A stretch of 64,000 nucleotides of DNA from Antennarius striatus (taxonomy: Eukaryota > Chordata > Actinopteri > Lophiiformes > Antennariidae), in the NCBI RefSeq assembly GCF_040054535.1, contig NC_090781.1:6200982-6264981 (forward strand), read 5' to 3'. The notes under the pieces are model-generated. The model worked only from the letters and a program-made list of their open reading frames with translations. It was not told the origin of the DNA and made no database searches. The position numbers were made by a program, and so were the translations under genes. Positions 17,501 through 27,520 of the stretch are shown piece by piece (the first letter of the stretch is position 1; every line of letters begins with the position of its first letter).

Positions 17501-20500
17501 TCTGCTGGTACGATGTCTGGTGGATTTGGGGAGACAGGTCTGTTTAGGAGCTCTTCAAAGTGCTCTGCCCATCTATGTGGTTGCCGCTCTGTTCCCTCGA
17601 TGATTGCGCCTCCTTGTCTCTGACTGGTTGTTCAGGCCTGCTATACTTCCCTGACAGTTTCTTGGTGTGTCGTACAGCTGCTTCATATTGTTACTGGCTG
17701 CTGCTTCTTCTGCCTCCTCTGCCAGACTATTAATGTACTTGCAGTTGTCTGTTCTAGCGCTCTTTTTCACTTCTTTGTTTGCTTTTGTGAAGTCTTCTTG
17801 TGCTTTGGCCTTTGCTGCTCTTGTCCTACTGTTGTTCACTGCTGCCTTCTTCTGCTTCCTCTCTTGGGTCTTGCGTAGTGTGTCAGCCAATATCCATTCC
17901 ATTTGTTGGTGCTTCTTGTAGCCTACTACTCCTTGGCAAGTAGATGTAAGTGTCTCTTTCACCCTCTGCCACTGGTTCTCAATGGCATTTTCAAGAAGTT
18001 CCTGTAGCACTTGGTACTTACTTGTGAGAGACAATTTGAATTCTCTGATCTTAAAATCTTTCAGCAGGCTGACGTACTTCTGTCTCTTTGTTGTTGTTTC
18101 CATCCAGTTCTTCTTCAGCTTCTGCCTGGTTACTAGCAGGTGGTGATCAGATGTGACGTCTGCTCCTCTTTTAACCCTTACATCCTGTAGGGACCTCCTG
18201 AATTTCTTGGCCATGCAGATGTGGTCAATCTGGTTCTCAGTAACTAGGTTCGGTGATACCCAGGTAACTTTGTGTATTCTTCTGTGGGGGAAAATGCTGC
18301 CACCAATGACCAGGTTGTTCACTGCGCAGAAGTCTGCAAATCTCTCGCCGTACTCATTCATCACACCCAGTCTTCCCATAACTTCTTCATATCTGGTGTT
18401 GTTTTGTCCGATCATGGCATTAAGATTGCCCATGAGGATATTGACCTCTTTCTCTGGAAAGAGGTCAATATCCTCATGGGCCATGACACTTTTTAGTGGC
18501 CATGACACTTTTTAGTCTGTCCCAGAACTGGTTCTTATTTATCTTGATCTTTTTCTGAGGGATGCTGTAATGATTCTTCTGTAATGATTCCAAGCAGTGT
18601 GAGGTTGTAGCTCTTCATCTCTGCGGCTACTTGACATGTTTTTCCCGTCTTGTACATGGTCCTCACACTCCATGTTCCGATGTTTATGGTCTTTGTCGAT
18701 AGAAGGGGGGTTGGCTTTGTAGCTTCCATAGATTCACTGTTTTTTGCCCTGTACCCAACCCTCCTTAGTTGCCTTTTACAACTTGCATGGTAAGGAAACG
18801 GCAGTCCTATTCTGTGCTTGCCTGGCAAGCTTACCCCGGGTACCACAGAACACACAGACGTAGGCCAATTCAGCTAGGCTTGCGCTAGCCATTCGCCACG
18901 TCGCCATAGGCGTGTGAATTCCAGATTGGCTACAAGGTTTTTAGCTTGTGTAGCCACAGTGGCGTTCTTATTTTTAGGAGAAGGCCGAAACTTACAACGT
19001 TTTTTTGACTCGCAAAATCCCCGAGCAATAACAAACTTTTTCTCTCGATAGCGCCGCTATTTCCGTCAGCGCATGCCGGCGGAAATAGCCGACGGAAATA
19101 GCCGAAGCATGCCGACGGAAATAGCCGAAGCATGGCGACGGAAATAGCCGACGGAAATAGCCAAAGCATGGCGACGGAAATAGCCGAAGCATGCCAACAA
19201 ACATAGCCGAAGTGACCCAAACGCTCCCGGTTATTAAATATTCACTCGTCATGACCGCCTCTCGTCCAATGAAAAACAAAAAGATTCTATTTTTACAAGC
19301 TAAACCCGGGAATTGGTGTACGAGAGGGCAAGGATGATCAATCGAAAGAAATTAAGAATCCAGTGTTATATAATAGAGTTTGTGTTAAAATTCTAATTGA
19401 ACAACAAATGGTGAATGCTGAGAGGGGGTAGGAGTGGTGACAGACCGATCAGAAGGTCAATGAAAGATATTATCAATACTTTTTTATAGTCTTAGACTTT
19501 TGATCCCTATGACCAGCAGGAACAACAAGTGAAGCATGTAAATGTGTATTCACCTTATCAAATTTAAAAAAAACCAACTAAACTATGACATACCAATGGT
19601 GTTGGTGGTCAAAGTTAAATATGTCTTCTAGTCCAAGTAAAACTTACAAGTAAACATTGAGTAACATTTTGTATGAGTGTATCTTCACATAGTGAATGCA
19701 AGTTTTCAGTTGTTGAATCTCACATTTATACCTGAATAAAGTAGGATAGAGATAAAGATAGTTAAGCTTGAACTGTTGACTTTAGTGTATTTTTGTAGGT
19801 AAACTGAACGGAAGATTTTGCCCTCAGAATGCACCAGAATGCAGGAAAACAATCGCATTTTCTAAAAAATTTCCTGGGGAAGGCCCCCCAGACCCCCCAT
19901 GAGGGGTAACTCCCTAACGCCCCCTCGCGACGAGCGTTGGCCGTCCGTGCACTGCACCACTATATTCACATATCAATACACATAGCTTTGCTAATTCCTT
20001 TTACAAAGAGCCACAGTGGCTTCGTCAACTACCCTAAGCCCTAGCTCTAGCCCAGCTCACAGGCATATACACACATACTACAGAACAACACGAGTTATCA
20101 CAGACTGTTTAAAACACTTTTGTATAAAAGAAAAGTTGCAGGAGAAACCGTGAGTCTCACTGTCAGCCAATAGCATGCGCTTACGGTATCATGTGAATAC
20201 AAACTAAAAATCCACGATGCAGTGAAGCCACGCATCTTGAAGCGCAAATAAGCGATGGATTAATGTACTGTCAGAAATGCAGCATTAACTATCAGTATAT
20301 TGCACCAATTTATCTCTTTACCTCATCATCACCATCACTGTCATCAAAAGCAACTCCTCTGGATGACTGACTCTGGCTCTGTGAGCTGTATTTATTGAAG
20401 GATGAAGACGATGTTGCTCTGTGGTAAACAAGGGAAAAAACTCACGATTGTAAAATGTAAATCATTATTACGATGTGAACGCTCTATATTTGCACAGTGC

Positions 20501-23500
20501 AAACATCCACTTGGCATTGTTCCTTTTACTACATTTTATTTCTACTATACCTGGGGGGGGCTCTGGTAGATTTGCTTACAGGTACATCTTCATCAGAGTC
20601 ATCAATGGTCACCTGGAGATTGACCAGGATGAAGTAAGGTTGAAGAAAGTACAACTCAAATGTTTAATGTAACTGTTTGAATGTTTTTCGACATTTGACT
20701 TACTTCATCGACATAAGATGTTGTCGCTCGAGCCCTAGACGATCTCTGAGATGCAGCTTGAAAAGCTGAGGAATAAGATGTAAGGATGAAGGGGAGGGAA
20801 AGGAGGAGCTTGACAATTTCATACCATGGTAAAATGTGTTCACACTGGACGTCTCTTGCTTCATTTTTTTGCTGTCAACTCTTTTCCATTTGCACCATTT
20901 TCTTTTTTATTAAAAAAAAAATAGAGACAGGAGAGTGAAATGTCTGCAGAAAAACTCTATAATCTATTTTTCAGAGTATTTGTTCCTGAGCTCAAATAAA
21001 AATATTGTGATTTTCAACTTGTTTCATCTTTTTGTCATTTCTCTATAAAGTGTCCAATTATGACATTTTTTTGTCACAAAATGGCTGGGACACTAACAGA
21101 TGCAAGAAAAACTGTACATCGCTTGCCTCACGAGGAGACTCCCTCTTAAAACACACACAATAACATCCAGGGACTCTCCTACCATGCATGATACTTCTGC
21201 TTTGAGCAGTTCCTGAGGATCTCTGGGAACGACCCCGCCCTGCTGACTTTGGTTCAGTGGCTGTCGCACCTGGATGGACATGTGAAGGATTCACAGAATT
21301 GATCAAGTTGAATTAAATAGCTGATTACTGGAAAATTACCATCTATATTTTTTTGTTGTTACACTTTTATGATTTTTTAGTTAAAGGATCTCACTGACAT
21401 CTAAAAAGAGCAAAGATTTGTGTGCAATTGTGGCATAAAACAAATCAATTTTGACCTGTTCCAAATTTCAATGAGACTTCAAGTAAATGCTTTATCCTGC
21501 AGGTCTTGTCTATTAAATGTCCAAAGATGCCATGGTATATGCGGTTTTAAACGGTTTACTTCCCTCTGCTCCACTATGTCACTTCATATTTGTGTCAGGG
21601 AATATGATGGCTCACCTTGCCCCCTTCCACGCCCACCTCGTCCCCTGCCACCACGTCCTCTGCCTCGGGTTGGTGGAGGCGACAGGTTTGAGCCTTCATC
21701 AGAGTCCATATTAACATCAGCAAAGCCATCAGGTATTTCCATATCTCCACCAATACCTCCACGTTCCACACGGATAGCTTTGGCTCTGTTCATAGCCTGA
21801 GAATCATAAACAAGACTCGCACAACTAGACAAAGACAGCTACCACTACGATACTACAAAACTTTTGAAACATAACTTACTTCACTGATTTCTTTCTCTTC
21901 CTCAGCTGTATTCTTCTTGGAGTCTCGAAATCGCTGGATCTGAAAATGTAACACCAACTATTAGAATAATATACAGCATCAACTTCATCCACTCTGCATT
22001 CCAAGGAGTCCCACCTCTGTGTCTATATCCTGCTCTGTACTGACACCTCTGGCCTGGAGGTGGCGCTGTGTCTTCTCTAACTGGTAATTGATGAGCTCCT
22101 CAATGGCTTCTTTCTCATCTTTGTCAACAAACTCCTGAATGGCCTTTCCCATACCCTGTTCACTCAGAAGAGACAACTGCACCGTCTGTGAAGACAAGAA
22201 TGCAAATAGTAGAAAATTAGTGTTACTTACTCAGTACTTATTTTTAGTATATGAATCAGCCTGTGTCATACCTGCTCGGCTGCCTCAAAGTACTGTTTAA
22301 CCAGGTGTTCCACTCTCAATCCCTCAACTGCTGTGGTTTTCACCAATTTGCTGTAGTCAACATTAACCTCATCTGAAAGGCCCAAAGACAAACACACACA
22401 ACAGACTGTGAGCCAATCTACAGTATATCTGGTACTGTAGACCCATAGCTTAGCATTTGGTTCATCTCAGACCTTTGACGTTCGCATTTTGCTCACGCCG
22501 TCTCAGAAAGTGAATGATATCTTTTGGATTGGCCACAAGGTTCACATACGTCTGGCAGAAACGAGAGGTGTTGAACGTCTCAAAACCTCCACTGTAGTCC
22601 ACCTGGGAGAGGCAGTGAAGGGGATGTGTTTGTCTGTGGATTAATTCTGGGACCGTACTGTATGTAGCTGCAGTGTGTGTTTAAGCCTTACCCTCAGGCG
22701 AATAAGAGGCTTCTCCGGGGTCTCTGGACAGCCAAGTCTTTCTCTTTCAGCCTCTTCTATCATCTCTGTGACCTACAGAATGACAAAAGGAAAGATATAA
22801 GGAAATTTAGATTCTGGAGCAGAAGGTGAATGATCAATGGTGGCTTTAGGTGTTACCTTCGCGTGGCAGAAGTTCTCCACTTTCTTTATGAATTGTGGTG
22901 TCCCAGGTGTGAAGAGGTCTTGGTGGTCAGCCAGAACCACATCCTGGATGAAGAACTGACGTACACTCTTTAAGGGGATTTTTTGCAGGTTCATTTTACG
23001 ACCTTTCACCTTCAGCAGGCCTATGTGCCTGGATACACACACAAAATTGGCTAAGTCATCATTTTGCAACATACTGAAAGTGGAGACCATCATTAAGCTG
23101 TGTGAACGTCTGCTTGTACTTTTTGGTGGCTTCTCCAGGGGACAGGGAGGTGGCAATAGAGCTGCCTGGCTGTGTCACGTAAAAGAGCCGTTGTTCATTT
23201 CTGGTTGGTGTTATCAAACACTCATGTTCATGACCCCACACCACAAGGTCAAGAAATTCATCAAGGAACTGCTCAGGGATGTAGTTAGTGGGTCCATGCT
23301 TACTCCTACAAGGAAATAATAAGAGACATAAAATACATGACAATGAAACAAACAGGATGTAAACTAAGAAAACATAGCAGTTTAATTCCTCAATGACAAA
23401 ATGGGATTGACTTTGTAAAATAACAAATAAAATGTATTTTGGGTCAAACGTTCAAAGGCTAGGAACATACAACGGCCCACTCTTCTTCACAGAGGCCTAT

Positions 23501-26500
23501 GAAGGCTCTTACACATTCATATAAAAGCTTGATAAGGCCAGAATCACCGCACAACTGGACTGCATGAGTCTCCATCTCCCAGGTGGCAATGCTGCAGTTA
23601 CACCTATGGTCATACATTTTTCTCCTACAATTGGAGGAGAACCACTGGACACTCCAGTGGTCACTTTTCTTTCAACCACTACACCTCTCCACTGAAGATC
23701 AGCCGCCATTTACTCGCAATAGAACAAGGCAAACTTCATCAGAAACAGCAACTCAAGTAACTGAGTTAGAACAAACATTTTAACAGAAGTTGATGTTTGA
23801 TTCCAGTGTGGTATGTCGTATTTATTCACCTTATTTATTTACTTTACTTTCAACAATTATATTAATTAATTTAAGCATTATTTTGCTCGGACCCACAGTT
23901 TAACATGTTAGCCCAAAAATTATTAAATATAACAATCTTAAATTTCTAATGGACTTTTTTTACTCATTAAGAATCTCCCCATGTGTATATTTGAATAAGC
24001 TCACTTGAAAATCACGTTGTCACACAGTCACCAACTCCACCCACTACCTGTCAAGCAAGCGCCCAACCAATCACGGCGCATCTGCCAGAAGGAATCACGA
24101 TATGAACGATATGGTGTAAGGCATCTGCTATGTTAGGAGAAAAATAACTATACAAGGACCTCATAATTTTAGAGTGTCATAACTGTTCCAACAATTTCCA
24201 TGTTTTTGAGCAAAGAGTCCAAACAGCAGGAACGAGACAGACAACGGCAACGAATTCTGAGTGAAACTCCGACTGAAAGAGAGGAAAGGATTGCGTCACA
24301 AAAAGAGAAGTACTATTTAGCCAGAGCCAATGAATGCCAAGCACAAAAGGAAAATCGCCACGAAAAAGAAAGGTGGGGTGTACAAAAAGTATGCTATACA
24401 TTCAGTGTGTTAAAGCCTATCAACCAAAGGTGTCTATCATTAGTTATCAAATAAATAGACGAATGCCGTTCCCAGTGATTATTAACTATCTATCTTGCTC
24501 CATAGAACAAGGTAGCTATTTATTCTTTTTATATATTTAGTATTAAGTCTGATATTATTGTTTTATTGTGGAATTTCCACGGGTTCCCGCTAGTAATTTT
24601 ATTATCAAAATTGCTCACGATAGACCCAACATGTATTAATCATTATTAATAGGTGTCAATTAGTTATTTACTCTGCTAATAAATCACTGCTTCAGTCTGA
24701 GATACAGAATCACACACTATAACAGTCCAAACATTACACACGTTTAAATTAGACCAACTTTCCCTTAATAATACATGATCTTCCAACAACAAGCACATGC
24801 ATGCACACACCTGTTTTGGTGAATGGCAAAGAGGTTAAACCACTCATCCTGGTCTTCTTTGGGACGAAGCATCATCACCTGATTATTGACAAACATCCTG
24901 TACAATCGTTCATCTGGAATTGAGCCTTAAACACACAGAAACAAACAGTGATCACTGTTTCCATTGGTCCGAGAACAATGTAGACAATTATCACACAGAA
25001 TACACACACTTACCGAGGCCATATAAAGCCAGTTTGGTATTGCCTTTCTGCATGAGAATGGGACTGATCTCAATCCTCTCTACTGAGTGTGAGTGGCCGA
25101 AGTGATTGACCAATCCAGAGGCACTTAGTAAATCCAAAGCACACAAACCTTCAGCCTGAATAAAGAATGCATGCCATGAAGATAAATTATTTCATAAGAG
25201 TGATTAAACAGGCACACACAGAAACAAATAGTTCCGTATAATGTTATAATTTTGCCTCCTCTAATTTTGGATTACAGTACAGTACTTATTCACACTTCAA
25301 GATGCACTGCTTTACTACATTACGGATTTTTAGTAGATAGTCATGTGATACCATACGCACATTCTATTGGCTAACAGCCTCTGTGTGTATGCTGCGTTTT
25401 GAGACTCGCTGAACACAGCGCACTTCCGTTTATTAAAGTAACACTTTAATTAAAGTGTAATAAAAGTAATTTCTTTCAAGTGTTTTAAACAGTCGATAAG
25501 AGAGTGGGAAAAGGTAATACAGATAGACGGTGGTTTAATATCAGTATGAGAAGGGTTCATGAACATTTAAATTACCGTAAACAATCAAATCAATAGTTCA
25601 TCGTTATATTGTGGAATTTCATTTTTCAGGGTGGTCCTGCAACATTAATTAACCACGAGTAACTGGGACAACTCACCCCAGTTGGGTCATCGTGGTTACC
25701 ATGGATACTGAACACAGGAATCGATATGTTCAGATTTTCATCCTGATAATTAACCCAGGGGAACCTATAATACAAATCAGCATTGACGTAACATTTATTC
25801 AGCATCATTTTACAAGATTGGCCACATTAAAACAGCAGGACTGACTGGGTAGTGTTGAAGTTGACAGTCTGATCACTGAGGATATTGAAATGTATGGGCG
25901 AGTCGCCCATGCAGTATTGCCGTAACATGGTTGTGCAGGTGTGAAGGGACCGACGTGATGGCTTGTTGTCGTGGAACAAGTCACCACCCAGCAGAATGAA
26001 ATCGACCTGCAAGAAAATAAATAGAAGAAGAAAAAAAAGATTAGGTGGAAACTGGTGATGCTATTCAAGAAGACAGATATAAATAAATCTGATCAACAGC
26101 CAAAATAAACATATGATCCTCATGCACATTCATGTTTAATAATATGCTCATACCTGCTGTGTCTTGGCGATATTCAGGATCTCATTTAGCGTGTTGTACG
26201 AGTCATTTCCACGAATAGCATCCCTCTCAAGGTAGCCAAGGTGAATATCTGTAGCGATCAGAATCCTGAAAGTGTCATCATCATCCCTGACAAATAAACA
26301 AAAACAAAAAAAGACAAAATTTATTGAAAATGTAACACAAGTATTATGTTATACTGTATTATTCTAAACCTGAATCCACCTTAATGTTAGACTGTATTTT
26401 GGTTTATCTAGAAGAATGTTATTTATTATTTATTATAAATGCAGGAACTATCTTAATAACAAAAGACACAGCTGCAGCATATTCAGCTTTAAAATAAAAA

Positions 26501-26533
26501 TTTGAAAACTTACAAGGCTTTCGCTGAGGACAT
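11687..26533 (-). CDS. mre11: MRE11 double-strand-break repair nuclease, 19 coding exons, 696 aa
   Basis: Mn2+-dependent exo/endonuclease of the nuclear MRE11-RAD50-NBS1 complex. Exons 5' to 3' (plus coordinates): 26514-26533, 26154-26286, 25846-26006, 25677-25764, 25014-25155, 24811-24925, 23120-23305, 22857-23028, 22692-22772, 22473-22602, 22272-22372, 22015-22185, 21880-21939, 21616-21796, 21183-21269, 20704-20765, 20551-20612, 20322-20418, 11687-11728. Phases all agree. Phosphoesterase motifs are intact: [24 protein letters not shown]. The capping and RAD50-binding regions follow, then a Gly-Arg-rich tract ([13 protein letters not shown]) and an acidic tail (DDSDGDDE). The last exon encodes [13 protein letters not shown], matching the end of vertebrate MRE11. 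Human is 708 aa. The gene lies head-to-head with cep57. Reading past the exon-18 donor would instead end after Val-Lys-Arg. Confidence 0.95.
12314..12480 (+). mobile_element. hAT-like DNA transposon end
   Basis: CAGTGACGTGCTGTGAG starting near 12314 resembles the terminal repeat seen inverted at 5453-5463. The following GGTGAGACACCG is also shared in outline. No transposase is visible and the right boundary is unclear. Confidence 0.3.
12532..14065 (+). mobile_element. 5'-truncated non-LTR retrotransposon (Rex/RTE-like), inactive
   Basis: The 3' part of a reverse transcriptase is open from 12751 to 14019 ([46 protein letters not shown]), followed by the conserved C-terminal segment ending [10 protein letters not shown]. 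The upstream part ([16 protein letters not shown], from 12617) is in a different frame, so a frameshift or small deletion lies near 12750; stops occur still further 5'. The active-site motif reads FADH instead of FADD, which removes a catalytic Asp. The tail is GGATAAGCGGTGGAAG followed by (ATGG)n. The element is dead and 5'-truncated. The clade is uncertain: fish Rex3/RTE or Rex1-like elements share this C-terminus and tail. Confidence 0.85.
14478..14541. repeat. (CA)n microsatellite
   Basis: An uninterrupted CA dinucleotide run of about 64 bases. It lies inside a sequence block whose flanks recur near 18849 and 20085. Confidence 0.95.
14541..14637 (+). repeat. direct-repeat block D, copy 1
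   Basis: The sequence from CGGAACAACACGGGTTATC to CAGCCAATAGCAT recurs in the same orientation at 20085-20177 with a few substitutions. It ends exactly where the antisense retroelement tail (TATC)n begins. Confidence 0.75.
14638..15740 (-). mobile_element. antisense non-LTR retrotransposon, 3' part (RT end and tail)
   Basis: On the minus strand this carries the catalytic half of a reverse transcriptase: [29 protein letters not shown], and an intact [13 protein letters not shown]-terminal segment follows ([23 protein letters not shown]), ending in a (TAGA)n tail at 14638-14653. Stops and frame changes break it, for example near 15492 and 15115. It is continuous in the protein with 17213-18855, from which the inserted LTR element separates it. 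I cannot fix the clade; it is of the APE-endonuclease/RT type seen in RTE-like elements. Confidence 0.8.
15741..16090 (+). repeat. 5' LTR (350 bp)
   Basis: TGTCAC at the start and GTGACA at the end form the short inverted ends. A GGCTTTTTAAGCC box (possible TATA-like element) and TTAATAAATC (possible poly(A) signal) lie inside. It contains ten bases (GCTCATGTTT region) absent from the 3' LTR. Confidence 0.9.
16030..16971 (+). CDS. proline-rich tandem-repeat ORF of the LTR element
   Basis: An open frame of 313 codons starts within the 5' LTR and ends inside the 3' LTR; the element-specific part starts near 16108. The N-terminal ~60 interior residues are charged and non-repetitive ([19 protein letters not shown]), placed where gag normally starts. 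From about 16258 to 16812 the protein is a degenerate array of PESAPVPA / PEPAPVPA units encoded by a ~24-base tandem repeat. No zinc knuckle or enzyme motif is seen. It may be a gag remnant expanded by repeat slippage, or a low-complexity by-product; the frame stays open through the repeat because its unit is a multiple of three. Translation is not shown. Confidence 0.5.
   Translation: MDGRFAFGVLHLGPYAASCDSTNQPTLDPAGTDLRAVLARKEPLDPERAAELKQRGIAALKWLSARTGIPVPPALLVPEPFPEPVPVPAPRPQPVPVPTLESVPASESAPVPEPCLESAPVPEPRLESDPAPEPRLESDPAPAPRLESDPAPAPHLESAPAPCLESDPVPEPRLESAPVPAPESAPVPAPESAPVPAPESAPVPAPEPAPVPAPEPAPVPAPEPAPVPAPEAAPVPAPEPAPVPAPEPAPVPAPKSAPAPVPDPPWDQLWDVGGRPLRGGYCHGSAWQCWCVAGGGQACGWSHGSTPVGPLHT
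16258..16812 (+). repeat. coding minisatellite, ~24-bp unit
   Basis: Repeats of CCCGAGTCTGCTCCTGTTCC-GGCA type are nearly perfect in the right part (16560-16790) and diverged in the left part (CGCCTCGAGTCTGATCC-type units). The gradient suggests recent expansion at the right end. Confidence 0.9.
16873..17212 (+). repeat. 3' LTR (340 bp)
   Basis: Near-identical to 15741-16090, in the same orientation. It is preceded by the purine tract at 16860-16870 and followed by the target duplication CAGCG. Confidence 0.9.
17213..18855 (-). mobile_element. antisense non-LTR retrotransposon, 5' part (endonuclease and RT N-terminus)
   Basis: Minus-strand pieces: an AP-endonuclease start ([16 protein letters not shown], about 18760), a second endonuclease part ([39 protein letters not shown]) from about 18440 down, a Lys-rich linker, and the N-terminal RT ([20 protein letters not shown]) ending at the LTR insertion. 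About 90 residues of endonuclease between the two pieces are missing, replaced by a short foldback at 18428-18481. The usual GDFNA metal-binding motif reads GNLNA. The element is inactive. Confidence 0.8.
18428..18481. repeat. perfect 25-bp inverted repeat with 4-nt loop
   Basis: The left arm 18428-18452 (GCCCATGAGGATATTGACCT..) is the exact reverse complement of 18457-18481, with loop TCTG. It is followed by a tandem duplication of about 19 bases (GGCCATGACACTTTTTAGT) at 18479-18516. It sits at the junction of an internal deletion in the retroelement endonuclease. Confidence 0.95.
18873..20055 (+). repeat. dispersed repeat family R2, copy A
   Basis: About 1.2 kb, beginning GCTAGGCTTGCGCTAGCC and ending near the GAGCCACAGTGGCTTCGTC block. 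It matches, in order and in opposite orientation, 56960-58244. Shared blocks include TGGCTACAAGGTTTTTAGC, ATTGGTGTACGA, AATTGAACAACAAATGGTGA and TAGGATAGAGATAAAGATAG. No coding frame spans it. Class unknown. Confidence 0.85.
19072..19200. repeat. minisatellite inside R2 copy A
   Basis: Units of GACGGAAATAGCC plus GAAGCATGCC/GGC, combined as 12- and 24-base steps, are repeated about six times. The R2 copy near 58040-58070 has only one or two such units, so the array expanded in copy A. Confidence 0.9.
20085..20177 (+). repeat. direct-repeat block D, copy 2
   Basis: Matches 14541-14637 (GAACAACACGAGTTATCACAG to CAGCCAATAGCAT). A related piece (AGCCAATAGAATGTGCGTATGG on the minus strand) is also seen at 25345-25385, so the block belongs to a dispersed family. 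Confidence 0.75.
23461..24560 (+). other. insertion-like segment in mre11 intron 6 with a charged ORF
   Basis: The intron between exons 24811-24925 and 23120-23305 is about 1.5 kb, far longer than its neighbours. On the plus strand, 24200-24397 encodes an Arg/Glu/Gln-rich segment ([20 protein letters not shown]), a style found near the N-terminus of some Helitron and other transposon proteins. No helicase or transposase motif is seen, so the identity is open. Confidence 0.35.
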
Positions 26534-27520
26534 TTTGGCGTGGGGAGATGACAACTTTGTTCACAGCTCTCAGGTAGGCTCTCAACGCTTTCCTGCAGAA
26601 AAAAAGTTATTTTATCAAACCTCTCCGTCTCAGAGATGCTACGGAAATATAAAAAAAAATACAATAAGGGATTACAGATGTTGCCAACGAATTTCTGAAA
26701 ATAACGCAAAAATACACTAAATCTAATGACCTCCAAATTATTGCATTTAGCGTGTCCTGGAATCATTATATATACATTTAACCAATTTAACTATTTAGCA
26801 AATAGCATGTTAAGTAAAAGTCAATTGCAATATTTTACTGCATAATACATTATTAGAACAGTGTGATGATTTAACTTTCATTTTAGCAAGAAACCCTATG
26901 GGTGCGTGTAATTAATTAACTAACAGGAAGTAATACTAAGACACCGATTCGGTCAAACGTTCCTTCATGTGTACAGAAAAGGTTTATTTACTTATTTAGT
27001 TAGTCTAGTAAGTATTAGTCGTGTACGATATAAACATGTCGCGAATTGCTAGCAAACCCACCTCTATAGACTTGGAACGTTTGCTAAAACTCCCGGCAAG
27101 TCTTGCAAAGGTTTTCCCCGCCCCTTTCTGATGGCTAGTGGTTATTGTAGTTCCACATTGAATATTTGGCGTTCTAAATATAGAGTATACGCAGAAGAAA
27201 AACTACATTTCCGCTAACCCAGTTATAAGCGTTCCTTTTGGTTACAGAGGCACACCGATCTTACATTCATACACGTCTCGTCTGTTTGCACGGCGCCTGA
27301 CGGGCTAGACAGGTCTGCATTTCATACGTATCCCTGTGAAACCCTGCTTTATTTGAGCAATGTCTGCTTTTCACAATCCATGATAGAATTGACAGCTCCA
27401 AAAACGACGCTTAGCTAGAAAACTGTCGTACGTAATACTGTTGTACGTGGCGTTAACTTTAAATTTTAACTTGTAATTGAGCGCAAGTCAGGAAGTAGGA
27501 TCGGCTGCCATTCAGTGGAG
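26534..27520. promoter_or_regulatory. candidate bidirectional promoter region, mre11 / cep57
   Basis: The ATG codons of mre11 (26533, minus) and cep57 (27521, plus) face away from each other across 987 bases. The stretch has no repeat I recognise. It holds a GC box (CCCCGCCCC, near 27116) and ETS-type GGAAGT cores at 26926 and 27491. No TATA box is obvious near either start. Shared promoter use is inferred from geometry, not shown. Confidence 0.5.

Larger units (their letters stand above)
11729..20321 (-). other. last intron of mre11 (8.6 kb), packed with nested transposons
   Basis: This span links the donor GAG|GTAAAG (exon end at 20322) to the acceptor just above 11728, both read on the minus strand. 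The other mre11 introns are mostly under 500 bases, with a maximum of about 1.5 kb, so this one is unusually long. Its bulk is the retroelements listed separately between 12314 and 20177. The stretch 11826-12000, ending TTCTATTAATAAAGTTTGAC and TGAC repeats, also looks like a retroposon tail. Confidence 0.8.

Noticed and set aside
20310-20324. mre11 stop at 20310-20312 as the normal end of the protein
   Set aside because: The stop lies just past a donor consensus, and the conserved basic tail is found at 11687-11728 in the right phase. Kept only as a possible retained-intron form.
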